From assembly GCF_020184175.1 (NCBI RefSeq), contig NC_065532.1, positions 25,978,001 to 26,042,000 of the forward strand: a stretch of 64,000 nucleotides of DNA, read 5' to 3'. Positions 54,271 through 64,000 of this stretch are shown here, piece by piece; position 1 is the first letter of the stretch; the number at the start of each line of letters is the position of its first letter. A program made the translations under genes and the position numbers. Source of the stretch: Aphis gossypii (lineage: Eukaryota > Arthropoda > Insecta > Hemiptera > Aphididae). A model generated the notes under the pieces. It was not told where the DNA came from and did no database searches. It saw only the letters and a program-made list of their open reading frames with translations.

Positions 54271-57200
54271 CGACCTAATACGATTATATATTTACAGAAC
54301 GATTTGCCAGTTTTTATATTAAACAAAGCTACGTTCTTGAAAATTTTAGAGAAAAAAAATACTATTGAAACTCACGAAAAACTTTTCGCACTCTTTCAGG
54401 ACATCTTTCTAACCTCGGAAACTTGTTATCCAGTGCCTCGTGTTTTGAGTATTTAGAAAACAATTTAGTAAATATTATTAATAAAATAATAATTTTAAAT
54501 TTTAATTTTATCAACCTCAACCATAAAATGATGACACGACATTTTGTTTCAACACTGAACAACTTTATTGAGCAATTACCTTTTGTCAATTTTTATGAAT
54601 ATACACAGTTAATGACTCTGATAAATTTATGTTAAGAAATTTTTTTAAATTCCACATTGGTATTATTTTTAGAATTTTTCTATAACTGTAATTTTAAGTG
54701 TAGTTAAGATTCGAAATAAGGTACTCGTATATTGATCAACTCATAAGTCTATTAAAAATATAATTTTTAATCAAAATTATCAATTTACAACAATAGATAT
54801 TTATTTTATTAAATGATTATATGATTCCTAAGTAAAATCTAATTCTATACATTAATAGGTATAACCTTTAAATTTGACTTAATTTTTTTTTTTTAATTTA
54901 AAATAATATTTAAGTGTAAAGAACGGTACCTATGATATCGTGAAAATGTACAAATATTTTTTGAAATATTAATGAAAAAAATGTACTATGACCTCTAATT
55001 GAATCATAATGTGCTATTAAAATAAAATAAGCATCAGTTCTATTAGATTAGGGAGACTTATTCGATTATTGCTATGTCTTACAGAGCTTTCGACAACAAC
55101 TAACATAATTGTTTATATCATTTCTATGCTGTAAAAATTACACTACAAATATTTCCTCTGTCTAGACGTATGAGTAGTGAAAAATCGGTAAAATTTAACT
55201 ACTATTTGATATTGTTTTTGAAATTCTCAGAACTGGGAGAGCTACAAGCTTATAATTAATCACTAGTTCCCTTCAACATGTGTTATACGTACATGCCTAT
55301 GAACGGGTGACAACTGGCGGTGATTGTAGGCGCAATTTTGTGCACGTAATGTGCTTTTATTGCAACGGCGATGGCGACAAAATTTCGCAAGAGACGAGGC
55401 AATTTTCTATTTATGACCGGTCTGTCGCCGTGGCTTCGGGTGGGATCGTAAAAATACACGCCAAGGCTTCGCCACGCGTCCACCGCACAAACACGAAATT
55501 GCACTACGATGAAGATACGGCAAAGGGAGTGTAGAGGATAAAATAATAAAATAAATAACTGAGCGACAAAGACGAGTGAAAAGTTTCTATTTTTTCCCTC
55601 ATTTCCCTTCACTTCTCTCCGACTATAGAACGTTATAAATAATATATATAGCCTATATATATTTTGTCTCGAGCACAATTGTTAAGCTTCTTCACTGGTA
55701 ACGGCCAGTGGGGTAGTTTTTACACGATAGTTATTTAATCAACGTTCCCCTTGCCATGAGGCACTAAATAAAATTACCTTTTCCTCTACTGCAACAGCGC
55801 AAATTACTGGCCAGCAATGTGACCGAATTGACGATTTAAAAATATGTGCTTTTACACAATATATGTGTGTAAAGGTCTACTCGATGGGATGGAGGTGACT
55901 GGCAATCAGCGTGGTGGAAGCGTGAAGGACAGGGACATTGTAAAAATGAATCCGGGGGGACCGTTAAGTTTTCCGAACAGTAACGCGTCCCATTTAAACT
56001 CGTGTTATTGTCGCGAAAAGCATGGGTAAAAAAATATCCCTCACCTTTATACTTTATTGTTATTTCTTACCCTGCCGCTACTACCCAATCATTCCGACTC
56101 ACCGAAAATCCATTAACTCACAGTTACTCCCATAAGCTGCCGCTTTTTCCCCTTAAGAAAAACATATCGCAAAAATTTCCTCAAAATACCCAAACGCGTC
56201 GAAATAAAATGTACGTGACATAATGTCATACGCAGCTATAGTGCAGTACACGCGCTTTTTTTGCAAAAATGAGATTAAGTTTTTTTTTTAAATAAATTCA
56301 CGTACCAAATTTTCAGACTGAATAACGAATATTTAAGTTTTTCTCGAATTCTAATACGTTTTTATACCATAAAAAAAAATTCGTGTAAATCCCTTTATGC
56401 GACCAAAATTAATACCAATGTACAGGTACTGTATAATATATATAAAGTATTTAATAGCGTTGTTATTTTTTTAAAAACATTTATATGCTACGATACCTCT
56501 AAAATTTAATAATTAAACTGTCTAAACATTTCACTGTAAAATTCGAATTTATCCATAATGATATTCCATTGTTTTGATCCTATTATCGTTGTATTTTTCC
56601 ATACAATTATTTTGTATTTCATTTCGCAAACCCATGAATGAAAATAACATGAAACTACTAAGTATTCTGCTTTTAACATCGGTTAAACATGTTATACAGC
56701 AATTTCGGTACGAATATGATAATAATATCAGTGAATAAAATCATCGTGTCCAATTCTAATATAATTTCATGATGTCTCAACGGTAATAGAATTATATAAT
56801 TATGTAATTGCATATCGCATAATTTGCCAAATGTGGCTTATTGTACTTAAACTGCATTAAGTCATAAATCTTTTTGTGGAATATCAAATTACCACTCCAC
56901 TTATGCAGTTAGCACACAATGGCCGTTAAGAGCCACTGTAATAGGCTAAATTATGGCTATTCGATATAATATATATACGAGTAGTAGTAGGTATATACAG
57001 GTTGCTTAATATTTAGTCTAATAATACATAACAGATTATAATTAAAATTATATCCGTTTTCGAATGATTAAACGATATAAACTTTGTAATACAGATATTT
57101 TTTTAAAAAAGTATCGATGAAAACTGAATATGATTGTATAGAAAAAAAATGTATTACTTATAAACTCTATAAAAAATAACTTATTAAAATATTTTAAAAC

Positions 57201-57781
57201 TAATCTAGTTTTTATCACTAAATAATTACTTACTCTTTATAAAAGTAGAATAATTATATTTTACTTATGGTATATAATTAAGTATCAAGCATGATTTTCA
57301 TTCCATGAATATAATATAAATGTATTTTATTTCGAATAAAATATATCAGCACCATCCTTCCTATTGTATTAATTTATTATAAAAAATAAATAAAACTGTT
57401 AAATTATCATAGCTAAATGCAATACTAACGATTCTCTAAAGTACCCTCAAATTAATTTAAAAGCATATTTAGTTTTTTTTTATAATATTAATAAATTATT
57501 TTTTTTCCTACAGATTTCTGTTTCATACTGCAGTGGCATCCCGCCAGCAGAACTTTTTATCTTTACCTATACCCAAGTTTTAATTTCACATTTCGTTACC
57601 CCTAACAACCCTCTCTTGAGTATGCCAAGTTTATTTCAATCTCTCGGTTATTTTATTAATTAAAAACATAAACCTGGATTATATGGAAAATCATAAAAAT
57701 TTCACTTTTTTATTTAATATAGTTTATTTTATCGAGTTTACTTTGATTTAATATAAATCTATATGGATTTATGTATTGCAG

Positions 57782-57992
57782 GTGTCATGGATACGGCGGC
57801 GGGATTCGCACATACTCACTATTGATTGGTTGTTGTTTATCGCTGACGACAGATTCCGAATATTTCTAGTAGAACCCACGTGTACGTGGACATTGCAAAT
57901 AAAATATGTGCAGCCCAGGGACGCTGGCATTTACGAATGCCAAATAAATACATCACCTAAAATGAGCCATTTGGTTCAGCTCAATGTCGTAG
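57782..57992 (+). CDS. dpr: Dpr-family Ig protein, internal exon: second half of Ig domain 1
   Basis: This exon of 211 nt has acceptor TGTATTGCAG ending at 57781 and donor G/GTAAGT at 57993. It joins the previous exon in phase 0, so NKS is followed by VSWIRRRDSHILT, the Dpr C-strand signature with the core tryptophan at fragment residue 52. It continues with FIADDRF, then WTLQIKY, then DAGIYEC with the F-strand cysteine at residue 102, and ends LVQLNVV with one base left over (phase 1). The segment VSWIRRRDSHILT..FIADDRF recalls the Dpr11/15/16/17 type more than the Dpr1-10 type, which have YTSDQRF here; this comparison is from memory of the family. The oddities are an extra cysteine at residue 83 (EPTCTW), just before the E strand, and a hydrophobic WLL run where family members usually have polar residues. 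N105 (NTS) is a sequon. The upstream pyrimidine tract is weak. Confidence 0.93.
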
Positions 57993-58844
57993 GTAAGTAT
58001 CAAGCCTAAAAAACATATTTTTAAGTTAATATATATTATGTCATTTATTAATAACCAAATGTCATAATTTGTAACTTACAAAAGCCAAGTAAGGACCGAT
58101 ACATGTATGTAGGTGTATGAATATAATACATACCCGCAATATCATTGTTATTGTGTATTTTAATTACATTTCAGCATTAAAATAACAATTTGGATACGAA
58201 TACTGTAATCGAATTTAATTAAAAGTCAAATTCATGTATTTTATAACAAAGTGTAATTATTCTATTAATACATTACGATCAAACGAATTTTCGTTCACTT
58301 TCTAAATTAGAATTACATAATATATTCAAAAAAAATATTTTATCTCTTCATATCTGTTGAAAAAAAATAATATTTAAATACACTTTAAAATATTTCTGTA
58401 TTCTAAAAAGTATTCTTAATGTATACTAAAAAGTTGAAATGCGTTTAGAGATTGATATGTCTAAACTGACGGTGTAACATATCTAGTCGTAATCGAATAT
58501 ATTCCAAATATTAAATTAATTTTATTTAACCATATTTCAAACTTAACAACGAATTATGAGATATTCTTGATTACACTTCAAATTGACTAAAGCACCACAT
58601 ATTTAAAAATCCTCGTTAAATGTATAAAACCGAACTTAATATTATGTTATATATCCAAACAACCGAAAAAAAAATTAATATAGGTACCTATCGATAATGT
58701 TGGTGTTTAAACGATTATGGTATATCGCGTGCATTGAAAACCCAACACAACTCTAATGACTCTGTAATTAACATAATAACAAAATTAATAAATTAAAAAA
58801 TTGAAATTCGGAATAATATATAAGTAAACCTTTTCATCCAACAG
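57993..58844 (+). other. Dpr intron between Ig1 and Ig2
   Basis: This intron of 852 nt is phase 1, with GTAAGT at the 5' end and CCAACAG at the 3' end. It is AT-rich and has no open frame or repeat of note. It separates the Ig1 exons from the exon carrying all of Ig2, so the domain boundary coincides with an exon boundary. Confidence 0.92.
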
Positions 58845-59144
58845 TGCCAAAGATTGAGATCATGGGCGAGTCGGATATCCATGTGATGGAGGGCAGCTCG
58901 GTGAGCCTGAAATGCGTGATCCGGCAGAGTGTCCGGGACCCGGACTATATATTCTGGTACCAGAATAACAAACGGGTGCTAGACTACGGCAAGGGAGCCA
59001 AAGTGATCAGCAGTGAACGGTTAGACGCCAACACGATGGTGGCCACTTTGACCATCAACAACGCTGTGCGGCACGACTCTGGCAACTACACGTGTCAGCC
59101 GTCTAACTTGGACTCAGCCAGCGCGTATCTGCACGTCTTGAACG
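58845..59144 (+). CDS. dpr: Dpr-family Ig protein, internal exon: Ig domain 2
   Basis: This exon of 300 nt has acceptor TCATCCAACAG ending at 58844 and donor AACG/GTACGC at 59145. The leftover base of the previous exon plus TG makes valine, followed by 99 codons and one base. It encodes the whole second Ig domain. It opens with PKIEIMGESDIHVMEGSSV, then LKC with the B-strand cysteine at fragment residue 143. Next come YIFWYQ with the core tryptophan at 157, DSGNYTC with the F-strand cysteine at 203, and QPSN..ASAYLHVLN. The ending HVLNG matches the point where other Dpr proteins continue into a short C-terminal segment with a membrane anchor; that exon was not found in the remaining 4.9 kb. 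N200 (NYT) is a sequon. The exon is far richer in G+C than its flanks, as expected for conserved coding sequence. An ATG inside it at 58863 is internal, not a start. Confidence 0.95.
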
Positions 59145-62100
59145 GTACGCTACGGAATACTTATAAAAATATTATATAATAATTATATGATAATATTTTA
59201 GTTTTTATAACTGACGTTGTTCATTTTATATGTAAAACCAAAATTAACAAAATATTTTAATAATACCATCAGCTGCCACGAACATTCGATTTAGATTTTA
59301 TTCAAATCTAAGCAGTCTGTTGTTCTTCCGGAATCCCTTTACCCCGCAATAGCCATTATAATATTCACAAACGATTCGACTGTACGTGCGGCTCGTACTG
59401 CATTTATACATATATATATACTCGTATAACCACGATCCTTCTCCTGTATTTGAAGTGTTTGACTTAACAAATGCGTTTTTCGTTCTCGGCGAAATCAAAT
59501 GGAAATAATTCAAACCAAATAAATCATAAGTTTATAAGGTACAGATTTTATATGTTTCCTTGGGTTCAAATTTTAGATTCCACCACTAGTGTTTAATTAC
59601 TCATAAATTATGAACAAATAAATAACATCATTGTAACTTGGTAAGTACTCAAAACTATACGAATGTTATAAAAAAAATTTAACAAACAACGAAAGCACTT
59701 AAAGTGTCAAACTCCGTACACAAATCTTATTTAATATTTTTACTTCGAGCCGAAAACTATTTGAGTTATTGTTTCTATTAAATAATAAGCGTTAGAAAAA
59801 TCGAGAAAAATATTTGTTGTATAGTTTATTGGAATTCTTTAATTTATAATGAGACTAGGTTTTTCCCTAAATATGTTACCACTAACGATATTCGAATAAT
59901 GTGTTAAAAATACATCACAAAAATTACACTTAAATAACCATTGTTTAATAAGACGTATTGATTTAAATTTTTAAAAAAATATTATTATTCTAGATAGGTA
60001 ATATATTATGAAAAACTATAATTTTACCGATATAATAATATATTGGCAATATTGGGACATCTGTGATTAGTTGTCTTTCAAGAGATAATCACGTGATTAA
60101 AAATATTACAAAAATATGACAACTCGAAAACCCTAAATGAAATAAATTATAATATTTATTAAAAATAAATAAAGCATATTTTATATGCCAATATTTTCAT
60201 AATACTTCCAACAAATTCACAAATGGGTTTTAATAAAATTGACAAAAATTAATATAAATATTGTATTGTACACGATTTCTATGGGTTCAATAAATATTTT
60301 ATACATTGTTATTTCATAAAATATTAATTAATAAAATAACATTGTATGGACAAAATTTTAATGTCATCATGTAAATACTAAATTAAAATAAAATACATAC
60401 ATTACATACATTTTGATTAAAATAATCTATAAAATATTTAGAACACTTGTGTATTCTTCATTTTTTTTTTTTGTGAATTTTCATATCTAAAAAGTAATAT
60501 TAAATTTTTAAATAAATAATGTACAAAGATACCTCTATATAGGATAAAATATTTAACGTTCCAAAAATAAACAAATATTTTAAATTACTTATTTTAAAAT
60601 ACGTTTCATATCTCCAGTATAATGAAAATTATTCAGCTATTATATTTAGTAGAACTCAATAATTCCATTCACCTTGTATTCTTACTATTAGAAAATGTGA
60701 TCAAATAATTTTTGTTTTATTCAATATTTAATAATATAAGCTGTAAACAGTTTAAGTTACTTAGAGAACTGAGAAGTTGAAATAATTGTTTGTATCATAA
60801 CCAATAACAGGCAAATACTAAACAACACCAAGTTTTATACAGCAATGTATTTAAATTAAATAAATATAATGGTCATATTTTATTTATACTGTATCAAACT
60901 CTGTTTTAACGGTCGTAGCCCATTCGGCTCCCATTTTCCTAAAACGGCTACCGTTTTACAAAAAGATCAATTTCCAAACGACTTTCATCAAAAAGATTTT
61001 ACGAACAGGTTAATTTCCAAAAGGCTCCGGTTTTTTAGATCACAAGTTCATTTTCATTTGTAGCAGACTAAAAACTGTCTCAAAAGAGGTGTGGTTAAAC
61101 TTTTGTAGGTGAAAACTAAGTAAATTACAAAACTTAAACAGAAAAATCATACACTGTGAATTTTTTATTAAAATAATAATAAATTTTAATGTTAAAAAAA
61201 ATGCATGTATAAGTAGAAATATAAAAAAATCATACATTAGGCATTTTTTTAGCCATAATTTTTTTTTGTATAATCTATACGTGTTATTTTAGTAGATGAA
61301 AATTTGTCTCCTAACGAACTCTAGTTCTTTTAAAAATTTAAGTGTACTGACATGACAGAGTTTTAATTTAATTTTTTTTCTACGGGAGCCGTTTAGGTAT
61401 TTACCTGTTCATTAGATAGATGGGAGCCATTTGGGATCCGACAGATTTAAATTATGCTTTAAGTGTGTTATATTTTTCTTGAATAAGTTTTACATGCACA
61501 AATTTTCAATGTTTAAAATTCTCAAACTACAATGTTTATTTATTGTTATTGAACATTTAAAAAAAAAAATAGTTTATTTGTTAAATAATTTATTAAGTGA
61601 TGTTTCTCATCTATAACAATATTTTTTTTTATATATGAACTGAAACCCAAAAGATATTTAAAAATGAATAATAATGCCTTCATTAATCATTAGGTTTCCG
61701 AGTATATAATATACAACCATTAATTTTTTGTAATATTATATTTTTACTCGACGGAAATCGGTAAGAATGAAATAAAACGCAACTATAACGACAAAAAATG
61801 ACTAAAAATACAGAACAAAAGATATAACATTGAATTCTTTAATACATAATCTAAAGCGTGCCCCGTCTTAAGAATAATTATCGAACTATTATCATTCATG
61901 ATTTTAAATAAAAATCGTGTCAGTGGGAAAAATGGTTAGGACAACTTAAGGATGCACCCACTAATTATTGTCATTGGAACGGAGTAAGATCTCGTGCAGT
62001 TGTGGATACGGAATGAAATATAATTTTTTCTTATTGAAATATACTAATAGCAACTGCTCTCGTTAAAAAACTGCTCTAACGGCAAGCTTTCGACGCTTAT

Positions 62101-64000
62101 TAGTAAACATCTTTCCGGGTCGCTATCGTAATTGTTTACTTCTGTATATTCGAACACAATATAAATCGACAAAGGAAACCGACGAACGCTACACATATAC
62201 CTAGGATATGTATTATGCCTGCTGGAGTTAAGCAAACTTCTTAGTAGCGCCGCCACATCAGCGGAACAAGACAATATCGTGCGAAATAATAAATTGTCGG
62301 TGCTCTTTAATATAGTCGTATAGTGCGCATCCTGCAGGATGGCTTCATAATATACCTATGGTTTCAGATGAGCACAAAAATTAGCAACACCTAGTAATAT
62401 TATACAGCACGATGTGTTAATTAAATTTGCCGTTGGGTAGGATTATAAAAACGGTTGCCGTGAATACATTTCCATATTAACGCAGCGAGAGACGAATGAG
62501 ATGTGAGCGCTTGTGAGTGTGCATACGCTTATATGGAATATAATATTATATATTTACGTAACGCATAGTTAAAATTCACTCAGATTATTCAAAATCTGTA
62601 AATTCTAATAATAATCGTATTTTTTTCTTCTAATTCTCTATCTAGAACTTAATCACTCCTATTATCGTTGGCTTATTATTAGTCTATTGTTATCACAAGA
62701 CCATTCGTTCAATCGTCATTGAATTGCGAACTTTGTACCGTAAATTAAATTTGCTTCATTTTTTTTTCATTGTTTTACATTTAAAAATCCCAGAGCTAAT
62801 CAATACTGAATACTGCAAATAATATAATACGATTTTAAAATATAAATGTAATAGTGTATTAACTGTACATTCATTTGAAATATACCAATTATACGTAACA
62901 TTGGATAGTGATACTTTTGTCTTAAGTAAATAGTGTCCAAGCCACAGGGTATCAATTTGATGAAAAAAAAAATCACTTCTTATGATTACTTTATCGATTT
63001 ACCGTCCAAAATTTCAACTTCAAAAAACTGCTATTAAGATAAAAATTTAATTTTAATACTATAAAATTGCTAACTCATCGGATATTCGAAAATGTGAACA
63101 CAATAAACGATTAATCTTATTCCACTACTAGGCTACTATAAAAACGCGAACATAGGAAATTATATCTCCTAAAAGTACTTCCGAGAGCTCATTAATATTC
63201 ATATGGTATTCGCAACTGCTCCTGTGTATAGAACTTTCAAAAAGTTAACTTTAAAATATTATACTCTGAGGCATTAGTGTGATTCCTAAAGTATTTAAAC
63301 AATAAATAATAATCGGCGTGTTCCCAGATATATTATTGAAATAAAACTAAACGCTTAATTAAAAATAAACTTTTACCATACGTTTAAATGTAAATTTTTA
63401 AAGTCTTTAGAATTTACTTAAGTTATGCATCTAATTTAACATGAAAGTTAGTTCTTTATAAATTAGTAGCTTTGAAATGAAACATTATTTTTTATGCAAT
63501 TAAGTACATTTTTATTATGTAATTAGAAATGTATATATTTTTGAATATGTAATACCTATATTAAAAGTGTAAAATGTCTGTTAGTTTTTCGTCTGATTTA
63601 AAGTTTGTTGCTAAAAACGCGATGTAATTATATTTACATTTAAAATATAAACTTAAGTAATTTAATTTTTAAAAATAAATAACTCGAAACTATGTTTGTA
63701 TATTAAACAAACATTACCTCATTGATTTTGATAGCTAATGTTCGTGATCAACTATAAAATGTAAAAGTAAAACTTTAAATTAGTCAGTATACACAATAAA
63801 GTGAAACATAAAATTAAATTTTTACTTATTAGTTCTTAAGTCTCAACTTGTATTTTTTATCTTCAAATACTAATTCGTTATTTTATATAAATTTTCGCAA
63901 CAAGTTTGTAGTTTTTGAAACATTAATGAAGTTAAGCGAATAGCAATAGGTATACAGTACAAAAAATTATAATAATTCGGTTCGGACTCATGAGAAATAT
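59145..64000 (+). other. Start of the Dpr intron downstream of Ig2
   Basis: From the GTACGC donor to the window end there is no recognisable continuation of the Dpr protein after HVLNG. I looked for the usual short C-terminal exon with a hydrophobic anchor and saw none. The stretch is AT-rich non-coding DNA with one candidate inverted-repeat element (60912-61442). A slightly more GC-rich patch near 62040-62560 carries a 76-codon - strand frame of no recognised family. That the gene continues beyond the window is inferred from the absence of a stop codon. Confidence 0.6.
60912..61442. mobile_element. Candidate non-autonomous element with ragged terminal inverted repeats
   Basis: The left end (60912-60955) reads GTCGTAGCCCATTCGGCTCC and continues to an AAAACGGCTACCG block. 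The right end (61381-61442), read inward, gives GTCGGATCCCAAATGGCTCC and later AAACGGCTCCCGT. The two ends therefore match in inverted order, with about 20 extra bases in the right arm. The interior of about 430 bp is AT-rich with only short frames. I could not find a convincing target duplication, so superfamily and exact borders are open. Confidence 0.5.

Larger units (their letters stand above)
52876..57781 (+). other. Dpr intron between the two Ig1 exons
   Basis: This intron of 4,906 nt is phase 0, with GT at 52876-52877 and AG at 57780-57781. It is mostly AT-rich. It holds a CpG-rich patch (about 53830-54110), a CATA microsatellite (54251-54270), and a strong competing acceptor ending at 57513. 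Open frames of 154 codons (53992-54456) and 131 codons (55283-55678, - strand) show no domain I recognise, and the first runs through a microsatellite; both are treated as chance. The intron splits Ig1 after the GNKS motif, directly before the C strand. Confidence 0.9.

Noticed and set aside
53992..54456. 154-codon + frame inside the Dpr intron
   Set aside because: Runs through the (CATA)5 microsatellite, giving a Tyr/Ile/His/Thr-rich stretch, and lies within an intron on the coding strand; no domain.
55283..55678. 131-codon - strand frame, with an 84-codon + frame on the other strand
   Set aside because: Both strands are open over the same patch and neither resembles a known protein; likely chance in a less AT-rich intron segment.
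57776..57781. ATG at 57776 as the start of a separate short Ig protein
   Set aside because: It lies in the intron just before the acceptor AG at 57780-57781; the Ig1 frame splices cleanly from the exon ending at 52875.
58844..59179. Ig2 frame taken as a stand-alone 111-codon gene
   Set aside because: It reads through the donor at 59145 into AT-rich intron; the protein matches Dpr only up to HVLNG and joins in phase to the upstream Ig1 exon.

Overview
The window is AT-rich animal nuclear DNA with very few coding bases. It most likely comes from an aphid or another hemipteran insect. That placement is inferred from three things: a split gene of the arthropod Dpr immunoglobulin family, AT-rich introns with patches of dense CpG, and TTAGG-type telomere-like motifs. 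The species cannot be named from the sequence alone.

The only gene I can support with confidence is on the + strand near the right end. Three consecutive internal exons (52727-52875, 57782-57992, 58845-59144) splice in frame into 219 residues plus one base of the next codon. They encode the two extracellular Ig domains of a Dpr (defective proboscis extension response / zig-8-like) neuronal recognition protein. Neither end of the gene was found. The signal-peptide exon should lie upstream of 52727, and the C-terminal exon should lie beyond 59144, probably outside the window. The 52.7 kb to the left is therefore read mainly as a very long 5' intron or upstream region of this gene, and the last 4.9 kb as its next intron.

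Inside the long non-coding part I see four kinds of structure. First, a near-ideal recursive-splicing (ratchet) site at 9642/9643 has a TACTAAT branch site, a pyrimidine tract and CAG directly abutting GTAAGAG. A second strong donor lies 80 nt downstream, so the site delimits a candidate cryptic exon. Second, there are three short non-autonomous elements. Two are hAT-like MITEs, at 11669-11829 (perfect 8-bp target duplication) and 27227-27393 (7 of 8). The third is an element with ragged terminal inverted repeats at 60912-61442. Third, a long imperfect fold-back spans about 30080-30505, with two arms of about 180 bp and a loop of about 56 nt. Fourth, CpG-rich islands stand out from the AT-rich background at about 1-1000, 10440-11580, 13560-14900, 16230-17640, 20170-21600, 25050-25700, 42850-43450 and 53830-54110. 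These are candidate promoters, leader exons or enhancers.

Most other open frames are stop-poor accidents in low-complexity or GC-rich DNA. Several candidate exons based only on splice signals are reported as findings with low scores. No rRNA, tRNA, CRISPR array or autonomous transposon was recognised.
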